Shown here: one piece after another, positions 1 to 8,965 of the stretch
How the letters are laid out: the number at the start of each line of letters is the position of its first letter
Numbering within the stretch: position 1 is the first letter of the stretch
DNA from: Enterococcus hulanensis
GTDB taxonomy: Bacteria; Bacillota; Bacilli; Lactobacillales; Enterococcaceae
Assembly (NCBI RefSeq): GCF_005405485.1
Contig: NZ_BJED01000006.1
Span: forward strand, 169,522 to 233,521
Direction: 5' to 3'
Length of the DNA stretch: 64,000 bases
Notes under the pieces: generated by a model
What the model was told of the DNA's origin: nothing
Database searches by the model: none
What the model saw: the letters and a program-made list of their open reading frames with translations, nothing else
Translations under genes and position numbers: made by a program

Positions 1-336
1 TTTATTAGGTAAAAATTCTCCTGTCAAGCGCCCCGACAGAACAACGGGATTATGACAAAAGTAGCAATAGGTAGCGGCGGTAGTGTGATCAGTGACAATT
101 TGAGCGCCGCAGCTGGGACAAAGAAATAAGTCCATGTCGCCGCTGGCTGCTTCCACAGAGCTGGCTGTTTCTGACTGTGACTCTACGGATGATTCTGAAT
201 TATTGGATTCGAATTTTTCGATATCTTCCACAGTAAAAATACTTAAACAATAATCACAGTGAAACTTTTGATCACTTGGGTTAAATGTCAAAGGACCGCC
301 GCAGTTGGGACAGTGATGCGTTAATACATCTGCCAT
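1..336 (-). CDS. TFIIB-type zinc-ribbon protein, YdjG-like (partial at left edge)
   Basis: This is the N-terminal 112 residues of a gene that runs off the left edge. The start is an ATG at 336 with an AGGAGGG ribosome site just upstream. Two zinc ribbons are visible: Cys9/Cys12 with Cys27/Cys30, and Cys73/Cys76 with Cys91/Cys94, joined by a Ser/Glu-rich linker (about residues 42-68). The next gene upstream on the same strand encodes an SPFH protein ending in zinc ribbons. This pair matches the Bacillus ydjG/ydjI arrangement near pspA, which is linked to membrane stress. The function is inferred from that context only, and the C-terminal part, probably membrane-spanning, is not in view. Confidence 0.75.
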   Translation of the reverse strand, partial: MADVLTHHCPNCGGPLTFNPSDQKFHCDYCLSIFTVEDIEKFESNNSESSVESQSETASSVEAASGDMDLFLCPSCGAQIVTDHTTAATYCYFCHNPVVLSGRLTGEFLPNK

Positions 337-364
337 TTGCAGGCCCTCCTATATCAGTAATTGT

Positions 365-1600
365 TTAGTCTAACGGCACCGCTTTGAAGGGTTTGCCGCA
401 ATGTGGACAGAATTTTGGTACGCCGCTGCTTAAGTCGACAATTTCACCGCATTCGCTGCATTTCATTTCGATTTTTGCCGCAGTGGCAGGAGCTGGTTTT
501 GGCTCTCCACAATTACTGCAGAATTTACCAGAATTTTCTTCACCGCATTTAGGACAAGTCCATTGATCACCTGAAGATTTTTGTTGTGCTTGTTGATTCT
601 GTTGAATCTGCTGGTTGTTGTTTTGAGATGCTTGATTAAGGAAATCTCCACCCGCATTCATCCCCATGCCCATTCCGAAGAAGCCTGTAGAAGCACCAGC
701 ATCATTTTTACCAGCGGCTTCCATACCGCGCGCAACTGAACCTTGTACGTAACCTTCGCGTACGTTTGGATCACCTAACATCGCACCTTCATTTCGCATA
801 TTGATCAATTTAGTAGAGTCATCTGTATAAGAAATGCTGGCAACAGCAACAGAAACGATTTCCATGCCGCGAAGTTCTTTCCAGCTCTCATCTAATACGT
901 CAGATAAATATTTACTTAGTTCCATACTCTTTGATGGGACATAAGAAATGCGTTGACCATCAGCGGACATTTGGTTGATCGCTGCTTGTAAACCAGTTAA
1001 AAACTCTTGCAGGTACTGTTCGTTGATGTCGCTGATATCAACTTGATCCATATTTCGTGGAATTGCATTTGCGAAAAATAGAATTGGATCAGTCACTTTG
1101 ATGGAATAAGTACCATGTGCTCGTAAAAATAGTTCTGCATTATAGAAATTATCAAAATAGTTTATGGGGGTGCTGGTACCGAACTTAATCCCTTTGATTT
1201 CTTGCAAATTGATATAGAAAACTTGTTGTTTTTGCGGTGTCACACCGCCAAATTTGAAGCGGCTGAAAGTTTCAGCTACGGCATCTTTTAATGATCCGTT
1301 GAACATTGATGGAGCAGAATTGTTTTCTACCGTGTAATATCCTTCCTCGGCAGTGTAGTCAATAATTTTACCGCCGTCGACGAGAAGCATCATCATATTT
1401 GGATAAACATGAATGACAGAGCCGTCTGTGATCACATCACTAGTTCCTTTTTTGTTGCTGCCGCGTTTATCATCTTTTCGTACGGCAACACCTTTTGACA
1501 TGACCGTAGTCTGTCCCATGTTGGCTGGTTCAATTATTTCTAGCCATTGATCAGCGAAGCCTCCGCCGATGCTGCTAGTTGCTGCTTTAAATAGTCCCAT
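365..1600 (-). CDS. SPFH/Band-7 domain protein with C-terminal zinc ribbons, YdjI-like
   Basis: The protein has 411 residues and its ATG at 1600 is preceded by GGAGGG. An SPFH/Band-7-like domain fills roughly residues 20-290. It is followed by a Gly/Met stretch, an Asn/Gln-rich linker (about 325-345), and two zinc ribbons, CPKCG...CSNCG and CSECG...CPHCG, near the C-terminus. This architecture is known from 'virion core protein-like' SPFH proteins such as Bacillus YdjI, which form membrane-associated scaffolds. It lies 28 bp upstream of the YdjG-like zinc-ribbon gene on the same strand, so the two are probably co-transcribed. The exact role is not shown by the sequence. Confidence 0.8.
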   Translation of the reverse strand: MGLFKAATSSIGGGFADQWLEIIEPANMGQTTVMSKGVAVRKDDKRGSNKKGTSDVITDGSVIHVYPNMMMLLVDGGKIIDYTAEEGYYTVENNSAPSMFNGSLKDAVAETFSRFKFGGVTPQKQQVFYINLQEIKGIKFGTSTPINYFDNFYNAELFLRAHGTYSIKVTDPILFFANAIPRNMDQVDISDINEQYLQEFLTGLQAAINQMSADGQRISYVPSKSMELSKYLSDVLDESWKELRGMEIVSVAVASISYTDDSTKLINMRNEGAMLGDPNVREGYVQGSVARGMEAAGKNDAGASTGFFGMGMGMNAGGDFLNQASQNNNQQIQQNQQAQQKSSGDQWTCPKCGEENSGKFCSNCGEPKPAPATAAKIEMKCSECGEIVDLSSGVPKFCPHCGKPFKAVPLD

Positions 1601-1629
1601 GAATATCCCTCCATAAAAACGTTTTTTCT

Positions 1630-1638
1630 ATTATACCA
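1630..1638 (-). promoter_or_regulatory. extended -10 promoter of the SPFH gene
   Basis: The minus strand reads TGGTATAAT, an extended -10 element (TG-N-TATAAT), about 30 bp upstream of the SPFH start codon. No good -35 hexamer is seen at 17 bp, as expected for extended -10 promoters. Confidence 0.55.
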
Positions 1639-1718
1639 CAGGGCTTTTTCGAAACAGAAAAGATGCAGCTGGACAAATTAAAAGACGCTAAACAATTGAA
1701 GCTAACAGTCGGTTTCTA

Positions 1719-1747
1719 TAGTTTTTTCGCACAAAATCACGTATAAT
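1719..1747 (+). promoter_or_regulatory. likely dnaX promoter
   Basis: A perfect TATAAT at 1742-1747 lies 35 bp upstream of the dnaX ATG. The hexamer 17 bp upstream (TAGTTT) matches the -35 consensus poorly, so the promoter may be weak or activated. It diverges from the SPFH promoter about 100 bp away. Confidence 0.5.
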
Positions 1748-1782
1748 AAAAAGCAGTGATTTTGAAAGAAAAGAGGAGAATT

Positions 1783-3525
1783 ATGGCGTATCAGGCACTT
1801 TACCGCGTTTGGCGGTCGCAGCGTTTTGATGATTTGGTCGGGCAAGAGGCGATCACGAAGACGTTGAAAAATGCGATCCAACAACAGAAAACTTCCCACG
1901 CCTATCTATTTACCGGTCCCCGCGGAACCGGAAAGACCAGTGCAGCAAAAATATTTGCCAAAGCCATCAATTGTCCTAACAGTATTGATGGGGAACCTTG
2001 CAATGAGTGTGAGATGTGTCGTTCGATTACTGAAGGTCGACAAGAAGACGTGATCGAAATCGATGCCGCAAGCAACAATGGTGTGGAAGAAATTCGTTTC
2101 ATACGGGATCGTGCGAACTACGCACCAACTGCAGCTAAATATAAAGTATATATAATTGATGAAGTCCACATGCTTTCGACTGGCGCCTTCAATGCGTTGT
2201 TAAAAACGCTAGAAGAGCCGAAAGAACATGTAATCTTTGTCTTAGCAACTACAGAGCCGCACAAAATTCCAGCAACGATTATCTCAAGGACACAACGATT
2301 CGACTTCAAACGAATTGACGTACAAGCGATAATCGGTCGGATGGCTTATATTCTTGAACAGAGTAATCAACCCTATGAAGAGCAAGCACTATCTGTAATC
2401 GCTCGGGCAGCAGAAGGCGGGATGCGGGATGCACTGAGTATTTTAGATCAGGCTATCTCTTTTAGTAATGAAACAATTACTTTAGAAGACGCCTTAGCGG
2501 TGACGGGCAGCTTGACTACTGAAATGATGGATGGGTTTATTGGCGCTTGTCTTCAACAGGATGTTAGTGGTGCATTAGAAGTTTTGGAAAATATCTTAGC
2601 TGAGGGAAAAGAAGCCAGACGATTGACAGAAGATTTACTATTGTATTGTCGTGATCTGTTGATTTATCAACAGGCACCCAAACTATTAGAAAACCGAGCT
2701 GCTTATTTGACTGACACCTTCAAACAGTTAGCGGAAGCGACTGTTTCAGAACGGCTGTATAATATGATCAAAATTTTGAGCGAAACCCAAAATGAGATTC
2801 GATTTACCAATCACGCCAATGTCTATCTGGAAGTGGCAACGGTGAAATTAGCAACGCCACAAACGGCTCCTGCTGTTTCAGCGAGTCAACCGGTGAATTC
2901 TACGCCAGCAGCTGTGTCACAACCAGCCGATCAAGCAGAATTAACCGCGTTGAAAACCCAGTTGCAGCAATTGCAAAATGAGATGCAGCAGCTGAAAGCT
3001 AATCCAACAGTGGAAAAAGAAGAGCGTAAAGCAGCACCGAAGAAAACTGCCAGCAGCTATCGTGTTCCGACTGAACGGGTTTATCAAGTATTGAGTGAAG
3101 CCACCAAAGATCATTTGCTAAACGTGAAGAATGTTTGGGAAGATCTGCTGATGGCATTGCCGGTAACCCAACGTGCGATGCTAAAGGCTAGTGAGCCAAT
3201 GGCGGCGGGACCAGGCTTATTACTGATTGCGTTTGATTATGAGATTGTTTGTCAACGAGCAGACAGCAGTGATGAGTTGCGCTTGAATATGCAGAATACT
3301 TTGAGTATGATGATCAAGGATTATACGCCAGACTTTGTTTTCATCACTCGTGAAAGCTGGCCGCGTTTACGGCAAGCTTTTGTCAGTCAGCACCATGATC
3401 GTCCAGTTGCGACTGAAACAAATGAAACGGATGATGAAATCAGTTTAATACCAGAAGAAACCAATGAAGTCGTTGAACAAGCGAAAAGTCTGTTTGGCGA
3501 TCTTGTAACGATTAAAGATGATTAA
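1783..3525 (+). CDS. dnaX: DNA polymerase III subunits gamma/tau
   Basis: This is the clamp-loader ATPase of the replisome, 580 residues long. The start chosen is the ATG at 1783, eight bases after AGAGGAG; a GTG at 1756 in frame has no ribosome site. Visible motifs are Walker A GPRGTGKT (45-52), zinc-binding Cys64, Cys73, Cys76 and Cys79, Walker B DEVH (126-129) and SRTQRF (168-173) in the AAA+ core. An Ala/Gln-rich linker (about 375-430) is followed by the tau C-terminal domain. No A-AAA-AAG slippage site was found, so only tau is expected. It starts the conserved dnaX-ybaB-recR cluster, with ybaB 17 bp downstream. Confidence 0.97.
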   Translation: MAYQALYRVWRSQRFDDLVGQEAITKTLKNAIQQQKTSHAYLFTGPRGTGKTSAAKIFAKAINCPNSIDGEPCNECEMCRSITEGRQEDVIEIDAASNNGVEEIRFIRDRANYAPTAAKYKVYIIDEVHMLSTGAFNALLKTLEEPKEHVIFVLATTEPHKIPATIISRTQRFDFKRIDVQAIIGRMAYILEQSNQPYEEQALSVIARAAEGGMRDALSILDQAISFSNETITLEDALAVTGSLTTEMMDGFIGACLQQDVSGALEVLENILAEGKEARRLTEDLLLYCRDLLIYQQAPKLLENRAAYLTDTFKQLAEATVSERLYNMIKILSETQNEIRFTNHANVYLEVATVKLATPQTAPAVSASQPVNSTPAAVSQPADQAELTALKTQLQQLQNEMQQLKANPTVEKEERKAAPKKTASSYRVPTERVYQVLSEATKDHLLNVKNVWEDLLMALPVTQRAMLKASEPMAAGPGLLLIAFDYEIVCQRADSSDELRLNMQNTLSMMIKDYTPDFVFITRESWPRLRQAFVSQHHDRPVATETNETDDEISLIPEETNEVVEQAKSLFGDLVTIKDD

Positions 3526-3542
3526 AGGAGCGAATAGATAAA

Positions 3543-3857
3543 ATGATGCGCGGAATGGGAAATATGCAGGGCATGATGAAACAAATGCAAAAAATGCAAA
3601 AAGAAATGGTGAAAGCTCAAGATGAGTTGAATGCTAAGGAATTCACCGGCAGTTCAACTAACGATTTAGTAACTGTGACCTTTACTGGTGACAAAACGAT
3701 GAAAGCTATGGATATTAATCCTGAATTGATCGATCCAGAAGATCCAGAAATGTTGCAAGACATGATCGTTTTAGCAGTTAATGATGCTATTGCGAAGATC
3801 ACGAAGGAAACAGATCAAACTATGGGCAAGTATACAAAGGGACTTCCTGGAATGTAA
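3543..3857 (+). CDS. YbaB/EbfC family nucleoid-associated protein
   Basis: The protein has 104 residues, a normal length for the family. A Met/Gln-rich N-terminal helix with repeated [14 protein letters not shown] heptads leads into the conserved beta-sheet core ending near '[20 protein letters not shown]'. Family members are small dimeric DNA-binding proteins. The gene is nearly always between dnaX and recR, as here. An AAAGGAG ribosome site sits 17-11 bp upstream. A second ATG directly follows the first, so the N-terminus may be one residue shorter. Confidence 0.93.
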   Translation: MMRGMGNMQGMMKQMQKMQKEMVKAQDELNAKEFTGSSTNDLVTVTFTGDKTMKAMDINPELIDPEDPEMLQDMIVLAVNDAIAKITKETDQTMGKYTKGLPGM

Positions 3858-3904
3858 GCGACTTTGTTCTTGGTTAATAAATATCAAGTTTATGCTAGTT
3901 GTAT

Positions 3905-3981
3905 TATCCATGTCCGGCTTAGCGAACCAGCTTTATTTGGTAATAAGCAAAAGCTGAAGGAGTTCGTGAAGCCTTTCTGGA
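3905..3981. repeat. short palindromic repeat, deleted relative of the element at 50871
   Basis: The arms, 3907-3934 and 3950-3981, form an imperfect inverted repeat. They resemble the outer arms of the 244-bp element at 50871-51114: TATCCATGTC then GGCTT...CGAAC...AGCTTT on the left, and AAAGCTG...GAGTTCG...GAAGCC on the right. The short loop contains GGTAATAAGCAAAAG, which resembles the core of the long copy (GGCAATAAGCAAAAA). It fills the 140-bp gap between ybaB and recR and ends just before the recR ribosome site, so it would be transcribed as a hairpin in that mRNA. Confidence 0.6.
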
Positions 3982-3997
3982 AGAGAGGAAGGACAGA

Positions 3998-4594
3998 ATG
4001 CAATATCCAGAACCAATTGCGAAATTGATTGAAAGTTACATGAAGCTGCCGGGAATCGGTCAAAAGACTGCGACCCGTTTAGCCTTTTTTACGATTGATA
4101 TGAAAGATGAGTCTGTTAATGAGTTTGCGCGATCATTGATTAGTGTCAAACGAGATTTGCGTTTCTGCAGTGTTTGTGGGAATATCACGGAAGAAGATCC
4201 TTGTGAGATTTGTTCCGATACGACTCGTGATCGCAGTACAATCTTAGTCGTGGAAGAACCAAAAGATGTGATGTCATTGGAAAAAGTACGTGAATATCAC
4301 GGCCTTTACCATGTACTTCACGGTGTTTTGTCACCGATGGAAGGGACTGGACCAGAAGACATTAATATTGCTCCACTGATCAAGCGGCTCCATGATGATG
4401 AGGTCAGGGAAGTAATCATTGCGACAAACGCTACGACAGAAGGCGAAGCGACTGCGATGTATTTATCGCGTTTGATTAAGCCAGCTGGAATCAAAGTTAC
4501 GAGACTGGCACATGGTTTGTCAGTCGGGAGTGACATCGAGTATGCTGATGAAATTACTCTGTTAAAAGCAGTGGAAGGACGCCGTGAATTATAA
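3998..4594 (+). CDS. recR: recombination mediator protein RecR
   Basis: The 198-residue length is standard. RecR acts with RecO and RecF to load RecA on gapped DNA. Visible features are the N-terminal helix-hairpin-helix ([14 protein letters not shown], 17-30), a four-Cys zinc finger (Cys57, Cys60, Cys69, Cys72), and the Toprim domain beginning at ILVVEEPKD. The ATG at 3998 follows GAGGAAGG at good spacing. It lies in the dnaX-ybaB-recR cluster but is separated from ybaB by a palindromic repeat. A terminator-like hairpin overlaps its last codons. Confidence 0.97.
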   Translation: MQYPEPIAKLIESYMKLPGIGQKTATRLAFFTIDMKDESVNEFARSLISVKRDLRFCSVCGNITEEDPCEICSDTTRDRSTILVVEEPKDVMSLEKVREYHGLYHVLHGVLSPMEGTGPEDINIAPLIKRLHDDEVREVIIATNATTEGEATAMYLSRLIKPAGIKVTRLAHGLSVGSDIEYADEITLLKAVEGRREL

Positions 4595-4614
4595 AGATTT
4601 CGCGGTGTTTTTTT
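4581..4614 (+). terminator. hairpin plus T-run overlapping the end of recR
   Basis: GCCGTGAA (4581-4588) pairs with TTCGCGGT (4599-4606), with two G-U pairs, and is followed by seven Ts. The stem begins inside the recR coding sequence. It may terminate or attenuate transcription before tmk. Confidence 0.6.
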
Positions 4615-4654
4615 GAAAGAGATAGAAGATCAAATTTATTTGGGGGACAAAAAA

Positions 4655-5299
4655 GTGAACGGATTATTTATTACGATTGAAGGACCAGACGGCGCAGGCA
4701 AAACCAGTGTGCTGAATGAACTTTATCCAAAACTACAATTAACGGCGAAACGGTCAATCGTCAAAACAAGAGAACCTGGAGGCATCCCGATCGCTGAAAA
4801 AATTCGTCACGTGATCCTTGACCCAAGTAATGATCGAATGGATGATCGAACAGAGGCACTGCTTTATGCCGCAGCGCGCCGTCAGCATTTAATCGAAAAA
4901 GTATGGCCTGCATTAGATGAGGATAAAATCGTTTTATGTGACCGGTTTGTTGACAGTTCGTTAGCCTATCAAGGTGCGGGCAGAGGAATCGGCATGGAAG
5001 AAGTTGCCAAGATTAATGAATTTGCAATTGAGGGGACAACGCCTGATATAACGTTGTATTTAGATGTTGATTCAGATACTGGCTTACAACGAATCATGAA
5101 GAACCGAACCAATCAAATTGACCGTTTGGACTCGGAAGGGTTACAATTTCATCAGAGGGTCCGGCACGCTTATTTAAAATTAGCGGAAGCAAATCCAGAA
5201 CGGATCATAAAAATCGATGCTCGGAAACGTTTAGACGAAGTCGTGAGAGATTGTTTTTACGAGTTGTTGACACGTTATCCAGACTATTTTCAATCATGA
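4655..5299 (+). CDS. tmk: thymidylate kinase (dTMP kinase)
   Basis: The enzyme phosphorylates dTMP to dTDP for DNA synthesis and has 214 residues. The start is GTG at 4655, because GGGGGA lies 8-13 bp upstream; the longer TTG-initiated frame (4613) would start inside the recR terminator. The P-loop EGPDGAGKTS (9-18), the CDRFVDSSLAYQG motif and the lid region GAGRGIG are visible. In Bacillus and relatives tmk is followed by darA and holB, as here, and darA follows after 12 bp. Confidence 0.95.
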   Translation: MNGLFITIEGPDGAGKTSVLNELYPKLQLTAKRSIVKTREPGGIPIAEKIRHVILDPSNDRMDDRTEALLYAAARRQHLIEKVWPALDEDKIVLCDRFVDSSLAYQGAGRGIGMEEVAKINEFAIEGTTPDITLYLDVDSDTGLQRIMKNRTNQIDRLDSEGLQFHQRVRHAYLKLAEANPERIIKIDARKRLDEVVRDCFYELLTRYPDYFQS

Positions 5300-5308
5300 G
5301 AGGTGTAA

Positions 5309-5641
<333 letters not shown>

Positions 5642-5642
5642 A

Positions 5643-6581
5643 ATGGAAGAAGCACAAAAACTTCAGACAATTCAACCTATTGTTTTTCGTCAATTGCAAA
5701 ATAGTTTTGAGCATGGGCGTCTGGCCCATGCTTATCTTTTTGAAGGCGATCAAGGGACCGGCAAAGCAGAACTGGCACTATGGTTTGCCAAGCATCTGTT
5801 TTGTTTAGATTTACAAAAAGGAATGCCTTGCGAAAAATGCAATAATTGTCTGCGAATAACTAGTAAAGATCATCCCGATGTTGTAGAGATCGAGCCCGAT
5901 GGTCAGTCGATCAAAGTCGATCAAATTCGTGCGCTGCAAAGTGAATTGACAAAAAGCGGTTTTGAATCTGCGAAAAAGGTTGTTATCATTCACCAAGCCG
6001 AAAAGATGAATTTAAACTCTGCTAACAGCTTATTGAAATTTTTAGAAGAACCGCCTGCTAACTTTATGATTATTTTAGAAACTCAATCGTTAGGAAAGAT
6101 ATTACCTACGATCCGTTCACGCTGTCAGATCATTCATTTTCAAGCGTTGTCCACTGAACGCCTGCAGTCTCGTTTAGAATCAGAACAAATCCCTGCGAAA
6201 ACCGCGAAACTATTAGCAAATTTAACAAATAGTTATGGAAAAGCTGTTGAAATCTCAAAAGATGAATGGTTTAATGAAGCTAGAGATGCTGTTATTCAAT
6301 GGTTTAATTATCTCGAAAAAAATGATCCGCAAGCTTTTATCTATGTTCAGAAAAAATTGGTAAAGACATTTAAGGACAAAACGCAACAGCAATTTGCCTT
6401 TGAAATGTTAGCGTATTTTGTTAAAGAAAAACGTGATCAAGTGATGAAACAAAATCAAACAGACCTAAAGACGTACAATTACCTGTTAGAAGAAGTTTTG
6501 TCTGCCAGTCAGAAACTAGAAGCGAACGTATCATTTCAAAATATCGCAGAACAAGTAACGTTGCGCATTGTTTTTGCTTAG
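5643..6581 (+). CDS. holB: DNA polymerase III subunit delta'
   Basis: This clamp-loader subunit has 312 residues. The ATG at 5643 is chosen because it lies one base after the darA stop codon; the frame extends back into darA but with no ribosome site. Motifs are GDQGTGKAE (degenerate Walker A), the Cys cluster C..C..C (CEKCNNC), LLKFLEEPP and IRSRCQIIHF (the SRC arginine-finger motif). No independent Shine-Dalgarno sequence is clear, consistent with coupling to darA. Confidence 0.94.
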   Translation: MEEAQKLQTIQPIVFRQLQNSFEHGRLAHAYLFEGDQGTGKAELALWFAKHLFCLDLQKGMPCEKCNNCLRITSKDHPDVVEIEPDGQSIKVDQIRALQSELTKSGFESAKKVVIIHQAEKMNLNSANSLLKFLEEPPANFMIILETQSLGKILPTIRSRCQIIHFQALSTERLQSRLESEQIPAKTAKLLANLTNSYGKAVEISKDEWFNEARDAVIQWFNYLEKNDPQAFIYVQKKLVKTFKDKTQQQFAFEMLAYFVKEKRDQVMKQNQTDLKTYNYLLEEVLSASQKLEANVSFQNIAEQVTLRIVFA

Positions 6582-6607
6582 CGTTATTTAAGAGAGTAGG
6601 GAGAACC

Positions 6608-7420
6608 ATGGTTGAAGTTGTGGGTGTTCGTTTTCGGGATGCAGGTCATATTTATTATTATGCACCAGGTAAAAACGAATATTTTTATAATGATAAAGTC
6701 TTGGTCGAGTCACAACAGGCGCACCAGATTGCGACAGTGGCAATTCCAAAAATAGAAATAGAGAAAAAAGATTTATCTGATGATTTAAAAATGATTTTAC
6801 ATAAAGCATCTGATAAAGAATTGAAAAAAGTAGCGCAGAATGAAGCTGATGCAGAAGCGGCCTTTAAGGTTGCCAAAGAAAAAATTCGCGCGCATGAATT
6901 AGAAATGAAATTGATCCAAGTCGAATATACTTTTGATCGCAGTAAAATGATTTTTTATTTTACCGCAGATGGACGCATTGATTTTCGTGAATTAGTAAAA
7001 GACTTAGCGGGTGTATTTCGCACGCGAATTGAACTACGTCAAATTGGTGTACGTGATGAGGCGAAAATTCTCGGCGGCATTGGGCCGTGTGGACGCCCAT
7101 TATGCTGTTCGACTTTTTTAGGCGATTTTATTCCAGTTTCAATCAAAATGGCTAAAGACCAAGGACTATCGTTGAATCCAACGAAAATCTCTGGATTATG
7201 CGGTCGCTTGATGTGCTGTTTGAAATATGAAAATAGCGAGTATGAAGCGGCGAAAAAAGAAATGCCTGATTATGGCAAAGAGATCAATACCCCAGAAGGA
7301 CGCGGCAAAGTGATCGGCTTAAACCTGCTGAGTAAAGTAGTGAAGGTCCGTTTGTTTGGTCGTGATGCGACGGTGGATTTTGATTATCAAGAACTTGTTG
7401 AAGCAGGTGATTTATCATGA
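6608..7420 (+). CDS. ricT: PSP1-domain protein RicT (YaaT)
   Basis: The 270-residue protein carries the PSP1 C-terminal domain. In Bacillus RicT forms a complex with RicA and RicF that holds Fe-S clusters and promotes RNase Y-dependent mRNA processing. The cysteines GPCGRPLCCSTF and GLCGRLMCCLKYE, expected Fe-S ligands, are intact. The start follows AGGGAGA. It overlaps yabA by 4 bp (ATGATGG), indicating translational coupling. Confidence 0.92.
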   Translation: MVEVVGVRFRDAGHIYYYAPGKNEYFYNDKVLVESQQAHQIATVAIPKIEIEKKDLSDDLKMILHKASDKELKKVAQNEADAEAAFKVAKEKIRAHELEMKLIQVEYTFDRSKMIFYFTADGRIDFRELVKDLAGVFRTRIELRQIGVRDEAKILGGIGPCGRPLCCSTFLGDFIPVSIKMAKDQGLSLNPTKISGLCGRLMCCLKYENSEYEAAKKEMPDYGKEINTPEGRGKVIGLNLLSKVVKVRLFGRDATVDFDYQELVEAGDLS

Positions 7421-7767
7421 TGGATCGACGTTCCTTGTATGATGGCTTGAATCAACTAGAGCAAGACATGAACAAAAATCTTGAAGATTTAGTTTCTATG
7501 AAAGAGACCTTGCTCGAGCTTGTAGAAAAAAATGCCACATTGGAAATGGAAAACGAACGTTTGCGGGAACGGATTCGTGAGATTAATGAGAAAAAATCCC
7601 CCGTTTTAGATGAACGGCAAGAACTGTCGGAATCTCGCTTAAATCTTGAAAAAATTTACGAGGATGGTTTTCATGTCTGCAATCTGCTTTATGGATCAAG
7701 ACGTGAGCAGGATGAGCCTTGCGCTTTTTGCCTAGATGTCATCTATCGTGAAAGCAAACAAAAATAA
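7417..7767 (+). CDS. yabA: replication initiation control protein YabA
   Basis: YabA (116 residues) restrains over-initiation by bridging DnaA and DnaN. The N-terminal half is a leucine-zipper-like coiled coil (about residues 5-55). The C-terminal zinc-binding motif is FHVC...PCAFC near residues 86-109. It starts in the ricT stop region (ATGATG; the second ATG is also possible). A strong terminator follows about 50 bp downstream. Confidence 0.93.
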   Translation: MMDRRSLYDGLNQLEQDMNKNLEDLVSMKETLLELVEKNATLEMENERLRERIREINEKKSPVLDERQELSESRLNLEKIYEDGFHVCNLLYGSRREQDEPCAFCLDVIYRESKQK

Positions 7768-7819
7768 ATTGAAGGTTGTTCCTGAAGTCGTTACTTCCAG
7801 AACACTTTTATTCAGTAAT

Positions 7820-7857
7820 AGTGGGTATGACGCTGCTTATGTCACACCCACTTTTTT
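7820..7857 (+). terminator. intrinsic terminator after yabA
   Basis: AGTGGGTATGAC (7820-7831) pairs with GTCACACCCACT (7841-7852) with one mismatch, followed by a T-run. It ends the tmk-to-yabA transcript and separates it from rsmI. Confidence 0.85.
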
Positions 7858-7959
7858 GCAGTTTTTAAAAGTCTTCCTTGAGATAGACTTGCTAGAGAAT
7901 CAAAGGTGTATGATCTTAGTAAGAAAAGGAATAGTTTAAGATGAGTTAGGAGAATGATT

Positions 7960-8814
7960 GTGAAGATTCAAAAAAGTTTTGCACAACAAGTGGGGACGCT
8001 GTATCTTGTTCCGACACCGATTGGTAATTTGGAGGATATGACATTTCGTGCGATCAAGACCTTACAAACGGTTGATTTGATAGCTAGTGAGGATACGCGT
8101 AATACTCAAAAACTGTTGAATCATTTTGAAGTGAAGGTGCCGCAAAAAAGTTTGCATGAACATAACTATAATGAACGTATTCCAGAGTTGCTGGACTTTT
8201 TAGAAAGCGGCAAATCGATAGCTCAAGTAAGTGATGCGGGGATGCCTTCTATTAGTGATCCGGGACATGAGTTAGTTGTGGCTTGTATTGAAAGAGAAAT
8301 CCCCGTCGTGTCTTTACCCGGAGCAACTGCAGGTATGACCGCATTGATCGCTTCAGGTTTATTGCCCCAGCCGTTCTTTTTCTATGGCTTTTTGCAGCGG
8401 AAGAGAAGTGTTCAGAAAAAGGAACTGGATGAACTGAAAGGACAGCAGGCAACGTTGATTTTTTATGAGTCGCCGCATCGAATCAAAGAGACCTTGAAAA
8501 ATATCACGGAAGTTTTTGGTAATCGCGAAGTGGTGATTTGTCGTGAGTTGACTAAGCTTTATGAGGAATATCTGCGAGGTACCACAGAAGAATTGATTGA
8601 ATACTTGTCAGATCATTCGTTAAAGGGCGAATGTTGCTTGTTAGTTTCAGGTGCAACGGAGACAGCAGAAGAGGAAATTTTCACAGGAACACTAAAGGAG
8701 CAAGTTGAAGAATTGATCTCAGGTGGAACCTCTTCGAAAGAAGCTATCAAGTCTGTAGCCAAACGACATGGATTGAAGAAGCAGGACGTTTACAAAGAAT
8801 ATCATGAATTGTAA
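7960..8814 (+). CDS. rsmI: 16S rRNA (cytidine-1402 2'-O)-methyltransferase RsmI
   Basis: RsmI methylates C1402 of 16S rRNA in the decoding centre. The GTG at 7960 is preferred because AGGAG (7948-7952) is 7 bp upstream; the ATG two codons earlier is only one base from it. The protein has 284 residues. It shows the SAM-dependent tetrapyrrole-methylase fold motifs: LVPTPIGNLEDMT near the N-terminus, SDAGMPSISDPG, and a long central GATAGMTALIASG. Its position after yabA is conserved in Firmicutes. Confidence 0.95.
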   Translation: MKIQKSFAQQVGTLYLVPTPIGNLEDMTFRAIKTLQTVDLIASEDTRNTQKLLNHFEVKVPQKSLHEHNYNERIPELLDFLESGKSIAQVSDAGMPSISDPGHELVVACIEREIPVVSLPGATAGMTALIASGLLPQPFFFYGFLQRKRSVQKKELDELKGQQATLIFYESPHRIKETLKNITEVFGNREVVICRELTKLYEEYLRGTTEELIEYLSDHSLKGECCLLVSGATETAEEEIFTGTLKEQVEELISGGTSSKEAIKSVAKRHGLKKQDVYKEYHEL

Positions 8815-8841
8815 GAGCAGGAGAACCTTCCTGCTCTTTTT
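8814..8841 (+). terminator. intrinsic terminator after rsmI
   Basis: AGAGCAGGA (8814-8822) pairs with TCCTGCTCT (8829-8837), and a T-run follows. Confidence 0.85.
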
Positions 8842-8926
8842 GTGTAAGTTTTTCTGCCATGGAAAGTTACTAAATTAGAATTAAATGAAAAAAATGAGGG
8901 AAAACTCTTTTTTTATTTAAAAACGA

Positions 8927-8935
8927 TGTTAGAAT
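8927..8935 (+). promoter_or_regulatory. extended -10 promoter of amtB-glnK
   Basis: TGTTAGAAT is an extended -10 (TG-N-TAGAAT) 30 bp upstream of the amtB start. The -35 region is only a T-run. No clear GlnR box (TGTNA-N7-TNACA) was found, so nitrogen control is not demonstrated here. Confidence 0.45.
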
Positions 8936-8965
8936 ACTTAACATAAAAAGAAATGGAGTGGTTCG

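Noticed and set aside
2940..3060. Programmed frameshift in dnaX giving gamma
   Set aside because: No A-AAA-AAG slippery heptamer was found; the best run has five As, and no following stem-loop stands out.
3858..3997. 4.5S/SRP RNA or another RNA gene near dnaX
   Set aside because: The stretch lacks the conserved SRP Alu/S-domain motifs and instead matches the palindromic repeat at 50871.
7736..7939. 67-residue open frame after yabA
   Set aside because: It runs through the yabA end and the strong terminator at 7820-7857, and has no ribosome site.
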